Shown in pieces: positions 1-8,897 of a stretch of DNA of 64,000 bases. The notes beneath the pieces were generated by a model, which was not told the DNA's origin, made no database searches, and saw only the letters and a program-made list of their open reading frames with translations. Origin of the DNA: Clostridiaceae bacterium (GTDB taxonomy: Bacteria > Bacillota > Clostridia > DSM-8532); NCBI GenBank assembly GCA_012719645.1, contig JAAXZX010000004.1:30477-94476 (forward strand), given 5' to 3'. Each line of letters begins with the position of its first letter. The stretch's first letter is position 1. Position numbers and translations under genes: made by a program.

Positions 1-511
1 CCTCCTCGACAGTATTACGCGCCTTGCCAGGGCATACAACCTGACCATTCCGCCTACGGGAAGGACCCTGTCAGGCGGACTTGATCCTGGCGCGCTTCAC
101 AAGCCAAAGCGTTTCTTCGGTTCTGCCAGGAATATTGAAAACGGCGGAAGCCTGACCATTATAGCCACGGCGCTCATAGATACGGGCAGCCGCATGGATG
201 ATGTCATCTATGAAGAGTTCAAGGGAACCGGCAACCTGGAGCTCCACCTTGACAGGAAGCTTTCCGAAAAACGAATCTTCCCGGCCATCGACATCTACCG
301 TTCGGGAACCAGGCGTGAAGAGCTTCTGCTCACACAGCGCGAACTTGATGGTATCTGGACCATCAGGAAAGCCATGAGCAATCTCGGGACGGCCGAGGTC
401 ACCGAGCTTATCATAAGCAGGCTCCTGAAGACAAAAACCAATGAGGAGTTTGTCAGCGGCATAAATACCGCCCTGCTGCAGAAGGAGAACAACAACTATG
501 GCGCCCTGTAA
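1..511 (+). CDS. rho: Transcription termination factor Rho, C-terminal part (gene begins upstream of window)
   Basis: In-frame upstream translation gives ...[93 protein letters not shown], typical Rho C-terminus; open at left edge. Confidence 0.96.
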   Translation, partial: LLDSITRLARAYNLTIPPTGRTLSGGLDPGALHKPKRFFGSARNIENGGSLTIIATALIDTGSRMDDVIYEEFKGTGNLELHLDRKLSEKRIFPAIDIYRSGTRREELLLTQRELDGIWTIRKAMSNLGTAEVTELIISRLLKTKTNEEFVSGINTALLQKENNNYGAL

Positions 512-633
512 TTTGCCATAAGGATTCTTGCAATCCCCCGTATGATGTGGTAGAATATCATTCGGCGCTTTTTTAAGGGTCGCAACGATAACGGTTTTGA
601 TAAAGAAGCAAGATGTGAGCGAGGTGAAAGACC

Positions 634-834
634 ATGCGGGAAGGTATCCATCCTAAGTATACAAAGGCAACTGTCCGCTGTGCATGCGGTGAAACCTTTG
701 AGACAGGTTCCACAAAGCCGGAGCTGCGTGTCGAAATCTGCTCCCAGTGCCATCCCTTCTTTACTGGGAAGCAAAAGCTTGTAGATACCGGTGGACGTGT
801 TGATAAGTTCAAGAAGAAATACGGAATCAAATAG
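634..834 (+). CDS. rpmE: 50S ribosomal protein L31
   Basis: [64 protein letters not shown]; downstream of rho as usual. Confidence 0.97.
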   Translation: MREGIHPKYTKATVRCACGETFETGSTKPELRVEICSQCHPFFTGKQKLVDTGGRVDKFKKKYGIK

Positions 835-836
835 AA

Positions 837-863
837 AGCCGGGTATTGACCCGGTTTTTTATT
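837..863 (+). terminator. Intrinsic terminator after rpmE
   Basis: ccgggt-attg-acccgg followed by ttttttatt. Confidence 0.9.
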
Positions 864-957
864 ATCCTGCAGGAGAATGGCCGGTTAAGCCTGTCGAACA
901 TTCCTGCATGGGGCTGCTGGTTCGGTGAAATGATAGTATCGGTAAGGGGAATGGCAT

Positions 958-1869
958 ATGAGCAGGTTTTCAGCTGAAAAAACCAGGTCATACATCCTCA
1001 TCGCGCTGGGGTGCGTGGTGGTTACGTTTGCCATGAATGTATTTCTTATACCATTCAAACTGGCTCCGGGAGGAATATCCGGCTTATCAACCGTGCTGTA
1101 TTATGTCTTCAACAAGGCTGTCCCGGTGGGCGCCATGATGCTGGCGTTAAATATCCCGCTGTTCCTTGGAGGATATAAGAGCAAGGGGAAGAGATTCTTC
1201 ATACGCTCCCTGTTCGGGACAATTGTTCTTTCGGTACTGGTGGATGCCACGGCGCCCTTTGCAGAAACGCTGGTTACCGATTACCTCGTCAGGTTTGACA
1301 GTTCCATGGCTGCCCCTGACCTGCTTCTGAATGCCCTGGTGGGAGGCCTTATCATGGGCCTGGGCCTGGGAATGGTCCATAAGGAAGGTGCTTCCACCGG
1401 CGGTACCGACCTTGCAGCTTCGGTGTTAAGGAAGTTCTTTCCGCGATTGTCCCTTGGCGAACTGCTGCTGATCCTGGACGGCTTTGTCATCCTTTTTGCC
1501 ACGATCGTTTTCAGGAGCGTCAAGCTCGGGCTCTATGCTTCCATCAGCCTTTATCTTTCCACAAAGACCATAGATGCATATATCGAGGGCTTCCATTTCG
1601 CGAAAAGCCTGATGATCATATCGGAGCGCCCCGAAGAAATAGCCGGGCGTCTCCTGAAGGATGTGGACAGGGGCGTGACCGGCCTTAAGGGAATCGGTAT
1701 GTACAGCAGGGCGGATAAAACTGTCCTGCTGTGCGTTGTGAAGAAGCAGGAAATGCCCAAGGTCAAGGAGATCGTGAAGCAGTGCGATCCCAACGCCTTC
1801 GTTTTATTGAGCGATGTACGGGAAGTGCTGGGCGAGGGATTTCAACCGCTGCACTCCGATGAAAAATAA
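958..1869 (+). CDS. YitT family membrane protein (DUF2179 C-terminal domain)
   Basis: 303 aa with multiple TM segments, GGISGLSTVLYYVF and GASTGGTDL motifs, C-terminal ADKTVLLCVVKKQEMPKVKEIVKQCDPNAFVLLSDVREVLGEGF. Confidence 0.92.
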   Translation: MSRFSAEKTRSYILIALGCVVVTFAMNVFLIPFKLAPGGISGLSTVLYYVFNKAVPVGAMMLALNIPLFLGGYKSKGKRFFIRSLFGTIVLSVLVDATAPFAETLVTDYLVRFDSSMAAPDLLLNALVGGLIMGLGLGMVHKEGASTGGTDLAASVLRKFFPRLSLGELLLILDGFVILFATIVFRSVKLGLYASISLYLSTKTIDAYIEGFHFAKSLMIISERPEEIAGRLLKDVDRGVTGLKGIGMYSRADKTVLLCVVKKQEMPKVKEIVKQCDPNAFVLLSDVREVLGEGFQPLHSDEK

Positions 1870-2143
1870 AGCATGCCACGGGAAGGCATGCCGCGGGGAC
1901 GGTTCTACTGGTATACTTTAATGTCATGGGGACTGTCCTTTTTGCATACTTCCAACTGTCAGACCGGGCAGACGCGTATGACAGGAACCCGTCGGACTCT
2001 CATAGCAAGGTCATTGGCGGGTAAATATACACTAACGGCTAAAATCGGCCGAAAACTCTTTTGGAGATATTTACTGACGGCAGAAGCAGCCTGCATACTC
2101 ATCGGAAATCACTATATTCTTACAAAGCTGAGGAGGAATTGGC

Positions 2144-2560
2144 ATGTGGTTTTTATATGCCCTGTTGTCGGCGGTATTTGCCGCCCTGACATCCATACTC
2201 GCCAAGATAGGAATTGAGGGAATTAACTCCAATCTGGCAACTGCCATACGCACGGCAGTTGTACTTGTGATGGCATGGGTAATAGTTTTTGTAACGGGAA
2301 TCCAGAACCAGATAGCCGACATCAGCAAAAAAAGCTGGTTGTTCCTGGCCTTATCGGGTATTGCCACAGGATTGTCCTGGCTTTGCTATTACAAGGCGCT
2401 TCAGATAGGAGAGGCTTCAAAGGTCGTTCCGGTGGATAAATTCAGTGTTGTCATCACCATGGTGCTTGCTTTTATAATTCTGAACGAGGCGCCAAATGTA
2501 AAAACAATCCTGGGCGGCATATTCATTACAATCGGCACTTTTATCATGATACTGAAATGA
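2144..2560 (+). CDS. EamA-family (DMT) small transporter, half-size
   Basis: 138 aa, four hydrophobic segments, GLSWLCYYKALQIGEASKVVPVDKFSVVITMVLAFIILNE motif; RBS gaggagg-like upstream. Confidence 0.88.
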   Translation: MWFLYALLSAVFAALTSILAKIGIEGINSNLATAIRTAVVLVMAWVIVFVTGIQNQIADISKKSWLFLALSGIATGLSWLCYYKALQIGEASKVVPVDKFSVVITMVLAFIILNEAPNVKTILGGIFITIGTFIMILK

Positions 2561-3023
2561 GTTCTTTTTTAAGCCTTGCCCGGAGATATCCCCTGTCGGT
2601 TTCAACAGCTTCGACAAAGAAGCCCAGGCCATAGTAAAAGCGCATGAGAGCAGTATGCCTGGATGCGGTGTGCAGGGTGACTTCCCGCACACCCTGTGAA
2701 ATCAGGTACTTGCCTGCGGCATTAATCAGGGCTTCGCCGATCCCGATGCCGCGATTGTTGCAGCAAACCGCAAAACGGCTCAAATAGGCCATGTCACCTT
2801 GTATATCCAGCCTTAAGGTTCCCACAGCCTCATTGTCCATTTCTGCGATAAGGACCGTCTTTTCGGCTATTGCCCGCCTGATGTCGTCGACCGTTTCCTG
2901 AAGGGCATCAAGACGGGTCTGCCCGATGGTCCTGCCATACTCCTGGAATGCCTGCTGCAGAATGGAAAAGACGGGGGCTGCGTCTGATTCCACAGCCCGC
3001 CTGATTACGAACGAATAAAGCAT
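2544..3023 (-). CDS. GNAT family N-acetyltransferase
   Basis: FVIRRAVESDAAPVFSILQ ... CCNNRGIGIGEALINAAGKYLISQGVREVTLHTASRHTALMRFYYGLGF acetyl-CoA binding motif. Confidence 0.9.
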   Translation of the reverse strand: MLYSFVIRRAVESDAAPVFSILQQAFQEYGRTIGQTRLDALQETVDDIRRAIAEKTVLIAEMDNEAVGTLRLDIQGDMAYLSRFAVCCNNRGIGIGEALINAAGKYLISQGVREVTLHTASRHTALMRFYYGLGFFVEAVETDRGYLRARLKKELISVS

Positions 3024-3047
3024 GGCTCATGTCTCCTTGTGCCCGGA

Positions 3048-3971
3048 TCAGCCCATCAGCTTGACCAGTACCGCTTTTTGGGCGTGGAGCCTGTTCTCTG
3101 CCTGATCGAACACGATGGAACGGCTGCCGTCAATAACCGAATCGGTCACCTCATATCCCCTGTAAGCGGGGAGACAGTGCATGAACAGGGCATCCGGCCT
3201 GGCTTTGGAGAACAGTTCGTCGTTAACCTGGTAGGGCATGAATGCCTGCACGCGTTTTTCCTTTTCTTCCTCCATACCCATGCTGACCCAGGTATCGGTA
3301 TATACGACATCCGCATCCTTTGCGGCTTCAATGGGATCGGTCGTGAGCACTACCTTTGCGCCGGTTTCGGCGGCTGCTTCCTGGGCTCTGCTTATTGCGA
3401 CGGGATCGCAGGAATAGCCTTCCGGGGTTGCCGCGGTTATGTCCATTCCAACCTTGGCGCAGCCGATGAGAAGGGAGTTGGCTACATTATTCCCGTCACC
3501 GAGGTAGGCCAGCTTCAGGCCCTTGAACTTGCCCTTTTTCTCCTTGACAGTCTGAAGGTCGGCCAGCACCTGGCAGGGATGATAGCTGTCTGTCAGGCCG
3601 TTTATAACGGGAATTGTACCGCACTCAGCGAGGGTTTCCACATCGCTCTGCCTGTATGTTCTGATCATGATACCGTCTATGTAACGGGACAGGGTTTTTG
3701 CCGTGTCGGCCATGGTTTCGCCCCTGCCCAGCTGGATATCATTGGCGCTGAGGAAGAGGGAGTATCCTCCCAACTGGTACATGGCCACCTCAAAAGATAC
3801 CCTGGTGCGGGTTGAGGCCTTGGAGAAGATCAGACCCAGGGTTTTTCCCTTCAGAAGATGGTTGTGCCTGATGCCGTTTTTATTCTCGTATTTCAGTTTC
3901 TCGGCCATGGACAGTGTCTCCAGGATCTCTTCGCTTGTCCAGTCGGCTAAGCATAAAAGATGTTTTACCAT
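3048..3971 (-). CDS. argF: Ornithine carbamoyltransferase
   Basis: MVKHLLCLADWTSEEILE...SKASTRTRVSFEVAMYQLGG...MHCLPAYRGYEVTDSVIDG; start placed at internal ATG of the longer ORF. Confidence 0.96.
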   Translation of the reverse strand: MVKHLLCLADWTSEEILETLSMAEKLKYENKNGIRHNHLLKGKTLGLIFSKASTRTRVSFEVAMYQLGGYSLFLSANDIQLGRGETMADTAKTLSRYIDGIMIRTYRQSDVETLAECGTIPVINGLTDSYHPCQVLADLQTVKEKKGKFKGLKLAYLGDGNNVANSLLIGCAKVGMDITAATPEGYSCDPVAISRAQEAAAETGAKVVLTTDPIEAAKDADVVYTDTWVSMGMEEEKEKRVQAFMPYQVNDELFSKARPDALFMHCLPAYRGYEVTDSVIDGSRSIVFDQAENRLHAQKAVLVKLMG

Positions 3972-4237
3972 TGTCAACCATTCCTTTCCGCATAACGCTG
4001 CAAGTCTCGCCGGAAACCGGTTAATCCGGCCTGTTAAGCACAATGTGATTCCTGATTGTATTATTATACATTCAAATGTATAAAAATGCAACAGTAATCT
4101 TTCAGCTGCGCCGTACCCGTTTTCTCCTGCCTCTCTGTTGGTAATTAATGAGTATAAGCATAAAGAACCAAGATGCCGATTAATAATTTGAATCCTGTTT
4201 GCTGTACGCAAGAGAAAGAGCTAAAGCTGGTGATGTA

Positions 4238-5065
4238 ATGGATCTCGCAACAATATTCGGGATGGTTCTGGGCATAGCATGCGTAGCCTATGGTATTTTA
4301 AGCGGCGGTGAGATCTCGTCCTTTATTGACGCAGGTTCCATAGCCGTTACGTTTGGAGGCGGACTGGCATGCACAATAATGTCTTTTCCGCTCTCTGATA
4401 CCATAAAGGCGCTGAAGGCAATACCTCTTGTCTTCAAACCGCCCAGGTTTGATCCCTTTCAAACCATTCAACTTTTGGTTGAGCTTTCCCAGAAAGCGCG
4501 CAGGGAAGGCTTGCTGGCGCTGGAATCCGCACAGGAAGACATAAAGGACGATTACCTGAAAAAAGCCCTGGAACTGGTTGTGGACGGTATTGAAGCTGAA
4601 ATGGTCAAGACATCCATGCAGTTTGAAATAGACAGTATGGTGGTACGGCACAGCGTTGTACAGGCCTTCTTCAAAACACTGGCAGCACAGTTCCCGTCCT
4701 GGGGTATGATCGGTACGCTGATGGGACTTGTAAACCTGCTCAAGGGCATGGATGACCCGTCAAACATCGGGCCCGCGATGGCCCTCGCGATCATCACCAC
4801 CTTTTACGGAAGCGTTCTGGCAAACTTCATATGCAACCCGATTGCAACCAAATTGCAGGGAAGCAGCGCGGAGGAGATCAGGATGAGGGAGATGATCATG
4901 GAAGGCATCCTGTCCATCCAGTCAGGTGAAAACCCGCGTTTGATGGAGCATAAACTGAAGACATTCCTTTCTCCTGATCAGAAGCTGCAGTATGAAAGCA
5001 TGGTTATCAGGGAAAGAGAAAAGGATAGAGGAACCGAAAGAGAGATGGGAACAATCCAGGAGTAA
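4238..5065 (+). CDS. motA: Flagellar motor stator protein MotA
   Basis: MDLATIFGMVLGIACVAYGILSGGEISSFIDAGSIAVTFGGGL...PSWGMIGTLMGLVNLLKGMDDPSNIGPAMALAIITTFYGSVLAN. Confidence 0.95.
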   Translation: MDLATIFGMVLGIACVAYGILSGGEISSFIDAGSIAVTFGGGLACTIMSFPLSDTIKALKAIPLVFKPPRFDPFQTIQLLVELSQKARREGLLALESAQEDIKDDYLKKALELVVDGIEAEMVKTSMQFEIDSMVVRHSVVQAFFKTLAAQFPSWGMIGTLMGLVNLLKGMDDPSNIGPAMALAIITTFYGSVLANFICNPIATKLQGSSAEEIRMREMIMEGILSIQSGENPRLMEHKLKTFLSPDQKLQYESMVIREREKDRGTEREMGTIQE

Positions 5066-5167
5066 TACCTCCAGGCTGTTGCCTGACGTACTGGAAAGCA
5101 GCTGGTTTTGGCACAGCACACGGCAGCAGGTTTTGACATGTTCAACAGGATTGGGGTGAGTTGATCC

Positions 5168-5947
5168 TTGGCCAGAGGTAAAAAGAACCAGGAAGATTCT
5201 TCGGGTGCACCGGAATGGATGACCACCTACAGTGATATGGTCACGCTGCTGCTGACCTTTTTTATCATGCTCTTTGCCATGTCGACAGTCGATAAGGCCA
5301 AGTTTACCGATGTCGCCAAATCCCTGTCCAATTCGCTGCTGAACCTGAGCACTGGGGATTCCATCCTGGATTCCAGCGGAAAGAGCATTATTACCGTTGA
5401 TTTCGTCAATCCCAGCAATAAGAACCTGCCTGAGCAGAATGAGAAATACATAGAGAGCGCCGAGGAAATGGTCATTGATGCCCAGAGGCAGATTTACGAA
5501 ATGGAGATGGATATCGCCAAAGAGGAATTACGAGAGGCCGTGGAGCAGCAGGGCATAGGCGACAAGGTGGAAATCATCGAGGAGAAGGACTTCATTATAG
5601 TACGCCTTGAATCAGAACTCTTTTTTGATTCAGGAAGGGCCGAAATAAGGCCCGAAGCATATCCCGTGCTTGAACAGATGGCCGAGATCCTGAAAAACAT
5701 GGATAATGAGATCCTGGTATCGGGGCATACCGATAATGTTCCCATAAACACGCCCCTGTTCAGGTCCAACTGGGAGCTTTCGACGGCCCGCGCCACCACG
5801 GTAGTCAGGTATTTCACCGAAACCCTGGGGCTGGATCCGGTGAAGTTCACAGCTACCGGCAACGGGGAGTTCCGGCCCATTGCGGATAACAGCACCCCCG
5901 AAGGGCGGCAGCGGAACAGGCGCATTGAGATAATGATAATGAAATAA
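5168..5947 (+). CDS. motB: Flagellar motor protein MotB (OmpA-like C-terminal domain)
   Basis: GAPEWMTTYSDMVTLLLTFFIMLFAMS plug/TM and SGHTDNVPI...NWELSTARATTVVRYF; TTG start. Confidence 0.94.
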   Translation: MARGKKNQEDSSGAPEWMTTYSDMVTLLLTFFIMLFAMSTVDKAKFTDVAKSLSNSLLNLSTGDSILDSSGKSIITVDFVNPSNKNLPEQNEKYIESAEEMVIDAQRQIYEMEMDIAKEELREAVEQQGIGDKVEIIEEKDFIIVRLESELFFDSGRAEIRPEAYPVLEQMAEILKNMDNEILVSGHTDNVPINTPLFRSNWELSTARATTVVRYFTETLGLDPVKFTATGNGEFRPIADNSTPEGRQRNRRIEIMIMK

Positions 5948-6000
5948 GACCGGGAAATGTATTATAATGGTATCCGTGAATCCTTATCCGGGAGAGATCT

Positions 6001-6204
6001 ATGGATACCATTGTAAGCGAGATTGCCAAAACCCGTATGATGAAGGATGTTAATGATGCCCTTACAGCATACGGGTTGTCTGTTTCCAATATAGAATTCG
6101 ATTCAAGCGTCAATTTTTCAGTGATTATAGAACTGAGCATACAGGGTGTGTCTGAAAGCAGCAATTTGAAAAACATAGCTGTCCCTGAAGGGACAGCATG
6201 CTGA
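6001..6204 (+). CDS. Small hypothetical protein
   Basis: 67-aa ORF with ggagag RBS directly downstream of motB; no family recognised. Confidence 0.5.
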   Translation: MDTIVSEIAKTRMMKDVNDALTAYGLSVSNIEFDSSVNFSVIIELSIQGVSESSNLKNIAVPEGTAC

Positions 6205-6267
6205 TCCGGCAATGGCTGCAAAGCGCCGCAAAGCAGCCATGCCCAAATAAAACTGATTGTGTAAAGG

Positions 6268-6474
6268 TCATTCCACGGCAGGTGCGTCTCTGAATAGCAG
6301 ACTGATGGAATAAAGCCCCGCAACTCCCACAAGAGAGTATACTATTCTGCTTCCAAGGGTCGCCGTTCCAAATATGCCTGCTACCAGGTCGTATTGAAAA
6401 AGGCCTACCAGCAGCCAGTTAAGAGCACCTATGATGACCAGTAAGAGCGCTATTCTGTCAAATGGTGTTCTCAT
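6268..6474 (-). CDS. DUF378 domain-containing small membrane protein
   Basis: MRTPFDRIALLLVIIGALNWLLVGLFQYDLVAGIFGTATLGSRIVYSLVGVAGLYSI is diagnostic of DUF378. Confidence 0.92.
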   Translation of the reverse strand: MRTPFDRIALLLVIIGALNWLLVGLFQYDLVAGIFGTATLGSRIVYSLVGVAGLYSISLLFRDAPAVE

Positions 6475-6743
6475 ACTCCCGACTCCTTTACAATAATTTC
6501 GGGCGCGTTCTACGCCTTCATTCATTTATTCTGTACAGACAAAACAGAATTAATGCGCTGCAATACTTGTAAATCATAACGGATGGGCTGCGATGACCGT
6601 TTCCGGTTGAATCGGCGGGAAATTGCGGCATTTCCTGCATGATTTTGCAAGGTCTTGTGAAGAGCGGGTTTTTGTGTGGTATAATATTAGCGTTTTTAAA
6701 TTATCAGGTTTATATGTGCTGTAAAGAAAGGGAGGCAAAAGCT

Positions 6744-6968
6744 ATGGCAAGTTTCTGGGATCAAGAGGTTTTACTGGGCAAGTTTGTAAAAAACAGCCGT
6801 GAGGAGATCCACATAAAGCGTGTCAGCAAGAACGGAAGGGAGTATGTTGATATTCGAACCTTCTGGTATGACGGCCAGAGCGATGAGTTCCGTCCGAGCC
6901 AGAAAGGGCTTGCCATTCCCCTTGAGTTTGTAGGCGAGCTTAAGAACATACTGGATAACGTGGAATAA
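6744..6968 (+). CDS. PC4/YdbC-family ssDNA-binding protein
   Basis: KFVKNSREEIHIKRVSKNGREYVDIRTFWYDGQSDEFRPSQKGLAIPLEFVGELKNIL; RBS ggaggc before ATG 6744. Confidence 0.88.
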   Translation: MASFWDQEVLLGKFVKNSREEIHIKRVSKNGREYVDIRTFWYDGQSDEFRPSQKGLAIPLEFVGELKNILDNVE

Positions 6969-6976
6969 AGCTTCAA

Positions 6977-7008
6977 CCGCGCCCACCGGAGAAATCCGGC
7001 GGGCGCGG
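6977..7008 (+). terminator. GC-rich hairpin (possible terminator) after PC4-family gene
   Basis: ccgcgccc-a-ccggagaaatccgg-c-gggcgcgg; long stem but no clear T-tract. Confidence 0.6.
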
Positions 7009-7044
7009 TATATCAGAACCGCACAGGCTGCCGGCAGGCAAAGA

Positions 7045-7148
7045 GAAGGTGCGGATGTAATAAAATATGCATGGGGCGTTACAAATGTGAAAGCAGTCCC
7101 ACTATCCGCCGGGAAACCCGGAAGTAAGCCAGCAAGGGGTGCCGATGG
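7045..7148 (+). promoter_or_regulatory. Structured leader RNA candidate (cobalamin-riboswitch-like core; also 5S-like string)
   Basis: gtgaaagcagtcccactatccgCCGGGaaaCCCGGaagtaagccagcaaggggtgcc ends exactly at the GTG start of the next gene; resembles GCxGUCCCxCxA ... stem ... AAGCCAG of cobalamin riboswitches but lacks parts of the consensus. Confidence 0.35.
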
Positions 7149-7904
7149 GTGAAACCGCTTAACATTCCTTATATTCCTGGAAGTCCAGTGACTGCCATGC
7201 TCGTATCCCATAACATGCCCGACGGGATGCTGAGCCTCCTCAGGAAACTTGTACCCACAGTAATTCCGGTCATGGATCTGGCAGGCCTTCCCGCCCCGGT
7301 AAGGAGCCATCCGGATATGCAGATGGTCATACCCGCCGAAGGGGTTATAATCCATGCCCCCGACCTCCATCACGAAACTGCGGAACGCCTCAGAGCCCTT
7401 GGATTCCTTTTGGTGCCAGGTGAAAAATCGCCCGCCGGAAGCTATCCCTGGGATATTCCGTATAATGTGGCCGTTATAGGCCGCCATGCATTTCTGAACA
7501 CCAGGTATGCCGACCCGGTTGTTCTCGGGTGGCTGAAAAAAACCGGCAAAACAATATCCCATGTGAACCAGGGCTACGCGAAATGCTCTGTATGCATCCT
7601 TAACGAAAACGCCGTAATAACATCCGACCCTGGTATCTGCAGTGCCGCCCGTGCAAATAATATAGACGTTCTTCTGATTCCGCCGCAGAAATCCATATCC
7701 ATCACCGGTTATGCTTATGGTTTCATAGGGGGTTCAACCGGCCTTGTTTCAGGAAAGAAACTGGCAATATGCGGTGATATGGATACCCTTGAGAGCGCCG
7801 AATCCATCCTTTCGTTCCTTCAAAAACATGGCATAACGCCCGTAACGCTTGGCGCGGGCGCTGTCCGGGATCTGGGCAGCCTTATACCTTTATGTACCGT
7901 ATAA
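7149..7904 (+). CDS. DUF6873-like GME-fold protein (hypothetical)
   Basis: 251 aa, starts GTG; LNIPYIPGSPVTAMLVSHNMPDGMLSLLRKL...HAPDLHHETAERLRALGF...YAKCSVCILNENAVITSDPGICSAA...YGFIGGSTGLVSGKKLAICGDMDTLESAESI. Confidence 0.75.
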   Translation: MKPLNIPYIPGSPVTAMLVSHNMPDGMLSLLRKLVPTVIPVMDLAGLPAPVRSHPDMQMVIPAEGVIIHAPDLHHETAERLRALGFLLVPGEKSPAGSYPWDIPYNVAVIGRHAFLNTRYADPVVLGWLKKTGKTISHVNQGYAKCSVCILNENAVITSDPGICSAARANNIDVLLIPPQKSISITGYAYGFIGGSTGLVSGKKLAICGDMDTLESAESILSFLQKHGITPVTLGAGAVRDLGSLIPLCTV

Positions 7905-7950
7905 CGGACAATAAGGGCTACATATACTACACCTGAAAGGATGTGAGAGA

Positions 7951-8781
7951 ATGCCATCCTTCAGGGTTGACTACATGAAGGACAGTAAAGGATTGGCCCA
8001 TTACATCGAGAAAAGAATGGCCCCGAAAGCCTTGCAGGGAGTTCGGATCCGATATGAGGAAAACAGCATTGTCATTATTGTAGGGGGATACCTGAGAAGA
8101 AACGGCAGGAGATACTCCTGCATGATCCGCCAGCTTTCGGATTCCCTTGCCGATTATATCCTAAAGTCCTATGAGAAGGATATCCTGTCAAGGATCATCA
8201 ACCGCATCTGTGACGGGCTGCCGAAGAGCGACCTGGATGAGATAAGCCGCATTGCCTGCAAAATCCTGTATCCCGAAAATACCGCCGAAAAACATATAAG
8301 CGACAGGCGCAGGCTCATTTCCGACAAGATCTCGGAGTATCTGAAAACCTCCCGCAACCTTACCCTGGACGGTTTCATCACCTTCAGGCTGGGTGATTAT
8401 GTAAAGAAGCTTGAGGCAGAGGTAGACCGGGCTATCAGGCAGTACTTTGTCGAAAAGCAGTATGAAGAGTATATAAGCCTCCTGACCACATTCATCCGCA
8501 TGCAGTGCCCGAAAGTCCCCGAACTGCATGTTTTTGCCCAAAGCGATGGCTCCTACAGGATTGAGGGCACAGGCCCATTTGAAATACCTGATGAAATCAC
8601 AAGTAGTTACGGCATCGAGAAAGGCCGGCCAGTCATCCATGATGATGACTTTATGATTGGATTCCTGCTTACCTGCGCTCCCATTAGGATTTTTATCCAT
8701 AATGCCGATAAATTTAAAAACAAGGAATTACTGAATACCATAAAAACCGTATTCTCGGAGTGCGTGCTGGTGAATGACTGA
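7951..8781 (+). CDS. ytxC: Sporulation protein YtxC
   Basis: 276 aa; NSIVIIVGGYLRRNGRRYSCMIRQLSDSLADYIL and KLEAEVDRAIRQYFVEKQYEEYISLLTTFIRMQCPKVPELHV typical of YtxC family. Confidence 0.8.
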   Translation: MPSFRVDYMKDSKGLAHYIEKRMAPKALQGVRIRYEENSIVIIVGGYLRRNGRRYSCMIRQLSDSLADYILKSYEKDILSRIINRICDGLPKSDLDEISRIACKILYPENTAEKHISDRRRLISDKISEYLKTSRNLTLDGFITFRLGDYVKKLEAEVDRAIRQYFVEKQYEEYISLLTTFIRMQCPKVPELHVFAQSDGSYRIEGTGPFEIPDEITSSYGIEKGRPVIHDDDFMIGFLLTCAPIRIFIHNADKFKNKELLNTIKTVFSECVLVND

Positions 8782-8897
8782 TTTTCGCCATTTTTATCGC
8801 GCCGGAAACGGTAAATTGGCATGAAAGCATTGTATGGGAAGAATAAATTGTTGTATAATGTAACATGAATCTTAGTGGGTAAGGTGGGGTAATCCAG

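Noticed and set aside
1873-2217. 114-aa plus-strand ORF after the YitT-like gene
   Set aside because: Composition not protein-like; overlaps repeat/hairpin DNA and the start of the EamA-type gene
3039-3815. 258-aa plus-strand ORF
   Set aside because: Antisense shadow of argF
7090-7148. 5S rRNA gene
   Set aside because: Only the central GGAAGTAAGCC...GCCGATGG string matches; the closing stem and 3' half of 5S rRNA are absent
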